From: Panax quinquefolius
Taxonomy: Eukaryota; Streptophyta; Magnoliopsida; Apiales; Araliaceae
Assembly: GCA_020205615.1 (NCBI GenBank)
Contig: CM035167.1
Location: forward strand, 137,282,568 to 137,346,567
Reading direction: 5' to 3'
DNA: 64,000 bases
The translations under genes and the position numbers were made by a program. This document shows positions 62,203 to 64,000 of this stretch, one piece after another. The notes beneath the pieces are model-generated. The model did not search any database. It saw only the letters and a list, made by a program, of their open reading frames with translations, and was not told where the DNA came from. Positions within the stretch are counted from its first letter, which is position 1. The number at the start of each line of letters is the position of its first letter.

Positions 62203-62302
62203 NNNNNNNNNNNNNNNNNNNNNNNNNNNNNNNNNNNNNNNNNNNNNNNNNNNNNNNNNNNNNNNNNNNNNNNNNNNNNNNNNNNNNNNNNNNNNNNNNN
62301 NN
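62203..62302. other. Assembly gap (100 N)
   Basis: Exactly 100 Ns, the conventional size for a gap of unknown length. Sequences on the two sides belong to different elements. Confidence 0.99.
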
Positions 62303-63181
62303 TGTTTTGAGTTCTTTCAACTCCCTTACCAAAAAATCAACACCTTCGGGTTGTGATGAGATCTCCTTCTCCTGGGCGACGTTAGGCCTTGGAATGGATC
62401 GACTTTTCCCTGCCGATCTCACTGCCCTTGCGGGACTTCTTGATTTACTAGGTCGTACAATCTCATCCTCATGATGAGAACGGTTGTGACGGTATTCTCC
62501 CCTTCGGGTTTCTGGCACAATTTCTCTCGACCTGCTTCTTCGTCTTTTATCGTCGCGATGAATTGATCCCACGACCGTCAGTGCCTTCTTCGAGGCCAAA
62601 GGCGTTCTGCTTCTCGATCTCCTCCTACTGCGAGAATGATCCCTAGACACATGTATAGAATGTTCCGGCTCCTTACCCTTCCGACGGGGTACCTCCTTAT
62701 GCCTACTCCGTCCTTCGGAATGAATATGGCTAGATGCTTCGTCCCTCAACTCATTCACTCGAAGCATCTGTTCGGCTATATCTTCCCTTTGTTTTAACAG
62801 TAACCTCCAAAGCCTTATCTCGCTAAATACGCCGCCATCCTCGCCAACTTGGTAGCTCGGTCTTCGACCACTTGGCGATGAGTCTGGTCGTCAACTGCTC
62901 ACCTGCTCGATCGATTGGGATCCGTTATCGTCACGCGAAACCAACTTCCGTCTCGGCTCCCCATGGATCTTCTGGACGAAGTTCTTCTCGAATGTGCTTA
63001 GAAGCCGGTGTTCTCACGAAAGCACTTTTAGAAGGACCAAAGCGATCCTTTATTGAAATATGAGGCGATGATGAACTAATGTACCATCGCCGCTTTCTTC
63101 CGGTGTACCATCTCTACTCCTCATCATCTTTGAAGCAAATTTAAACAATTGTGATTGGAAGGCCCTCCTTCTAGCGCCCAA
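62303..63181 (-). pseudogene. Gypsy element E, leader and start of RS-rich gag (truncated by gap)
   Basis: A minus-strand frame open from at least 62830 through ATG 62767 (MLRVNELRDEASSHIH) to the gap. It is rich in Arg and Ser (SRSRRRSRSR, KRRRSRSREI), as seen N-terminal to the gag core of plant Tat/Ogre-type gypsy elements. It is followed toward the gap by FLVRELKELKT-like sequence. The upstream part to 63181 is leader, with probable frame breaks. It could instead be mistaken for a splicing factor; the adjacent primer site and LTR argue for a retroelement. Confidence 0.65.
63163..63181 (-). other. Primer-binding site of gypsy element E
   Basis: Minus strand TTGGGCGCTAGAAGGAGGG just inside the LTR. 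It resembles the TGGCGC-type sites of Tat/Ogre-like elements rather than the methionine-type site of the other elements here. Confidence 0.6.
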
Positions 63182-63882
63182 TGTTAACGCTAAGATCTTT
63201 TGTCACGTCCCAATCACGTAAAACGTCCCGATCCTCGCAGAACGTAAACACAATGAACACCACAAGCTTGACGGCGGTTCCGTCTTGGGATAGTTTCAAA
63301 GCGAGAGTCAAGATATGAATTCACAAGGTTTATCGAAAACAGAGGCTATATCGCTTCGATGTATTGATATAAAGAAATAATAATAATAATTTCTATGTGT
63401 GTGTGATTCGAATGATGAAGGGTATGAGAGCGTACCTCTTAGTGAAGACTTCCTTGCTAAGTTATACCCTCTTTGTCAATTATCGCCATCTACTAGTACC
63501 CGACACATCCCCCTTTTCGATGGGTCTCTTTGAATGCATGTAGTTTATCCACATCTTTGGTCACATTTATTACCGTAAATCGATTATGATCCCATCCACA
63601 TTAATGCATGGCAAGGTTATTTAGTCAACCGACATGCTTTTTCATCATTACAAGTCAAAGATGTAGATATTAAAATATCTAAAGGATTGATCCACTGACC
63701 TGACCCGGTCTTATAGGTTGAAATGAAAATAATATGATGACTGGGCTTAATGACTTTCATAGTTCAATAATAAAGGCCCAATAGAATAATTAAAAGAATA
63801 AGCCCAATACACCCGGCCCAAAGAGATAAAATATCATGACCCAACACCAATAAATCAAATTAATTTTTTGGGAGTCCTAACA
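63182..63882 (-). repeat. Gypsy element E, 5' LTR (701 bp)
   Basis: On the minus strand it begins TGTTAGGACTCCC and ends GCGTTAACA, so it has TG...CA ends, and it is placed correctly next to a primer site and a gag-like frame. It shows no similarity to the other LTRs in the window. The flank 63883-64000 has no recognisable gene. Confidence 0.7.
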
Positions 63883-64000
63883 AAAATAATAATCCCGATG
63901 TCGGTCCCGTAGAAGGATTGTAAATTTAATCCTCAATAAGTCTTGGGCGACCAGCTCTTAGAGACCGGTCTTGCAATCCGTGCAATTTTTATTTTTTTTA

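Noticed and set aside
62872..63063. Plus-strand 63-codon frame right of the gap
   Set aside because: Antisense to the leader/gag region of gypsy element E.

Overview
The window is nuclear DNA from a flowering plant, most likely a eudicot. The evidence is spliced GT-AG genes for a membrane apyrase, a histidine-acid phytase and a plastid ferritin with a plant-type N-terminal extension, low GC spacers, and a long block of nested plant LTR retrotransposons. The species cannot be named from sequence alone. A run of 100 Ns (62203-62302) shows this is a draft scaffold.

Positions 1-22.7 kb are the gene-bearing part. An apyrase of the APY7 type lies on the plus strand (coding 3774-7093, one coding intron, one apparent single-base frameshift near 4291). 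It converges on a multiple inositol polyphosphate phosphatase gene on the minus strand (8611-18016). All 11 exons of that gene could be joined in frame to give 496 residues. A ferritin gene follows on the minus strand (19635-22590; 8 exons, 252 residues, also fully in frame). Introns of the last two genes carry small DNA transposons. MINPP intron 4 holds a TIR-bounded element that has captured a broken C2-domain gene fragment (Pack-MULE-like). Ferritin intron 5 holds a Stowaway-like MITE.

Positions 22.7-27.5 kb are AT-rich spacer. They contain microsatellites, a G-run tract able to form a quadruplex, and two related long-TIR elements (23717-24527 and 25722-26735) with 10-12 bp target duplications, as expected of Mutator-like non-autonomous elements.

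From 27.5 kb to the end the DNA is almost entirely LTR retrotransposons, nested several layers deep. A plus-strand Ty3/gypsy LTR (27538-28154 plus 47046-48931) is split by a minus-strand gypsy element (28155-47045, target duplication ACCTA). That element's own 5' LTR is split by a plus-strand Ty1/copia element (37831-46118). A second gypsy element (51163-60031, plus) sits in a minus-strand LTR remnant and is itself cut by a third, minus-strand element (60032 to the gap). Beyond the gap is the 5' end of an unrelated gypsy element with a 701-bp LTR and an RS-rich gag. All retroelement reading frames are broken.

I found no convincing new biological system. The items most worth following are the captured C2 fragment inside the phytase gene, the long-TIR element pair, arrays of palindromic CATGCATG (RY-type) motifs repeated inside the gypsy LTRs, an IDRS-like element beside the ferritin start, and the datable nest of insertions.
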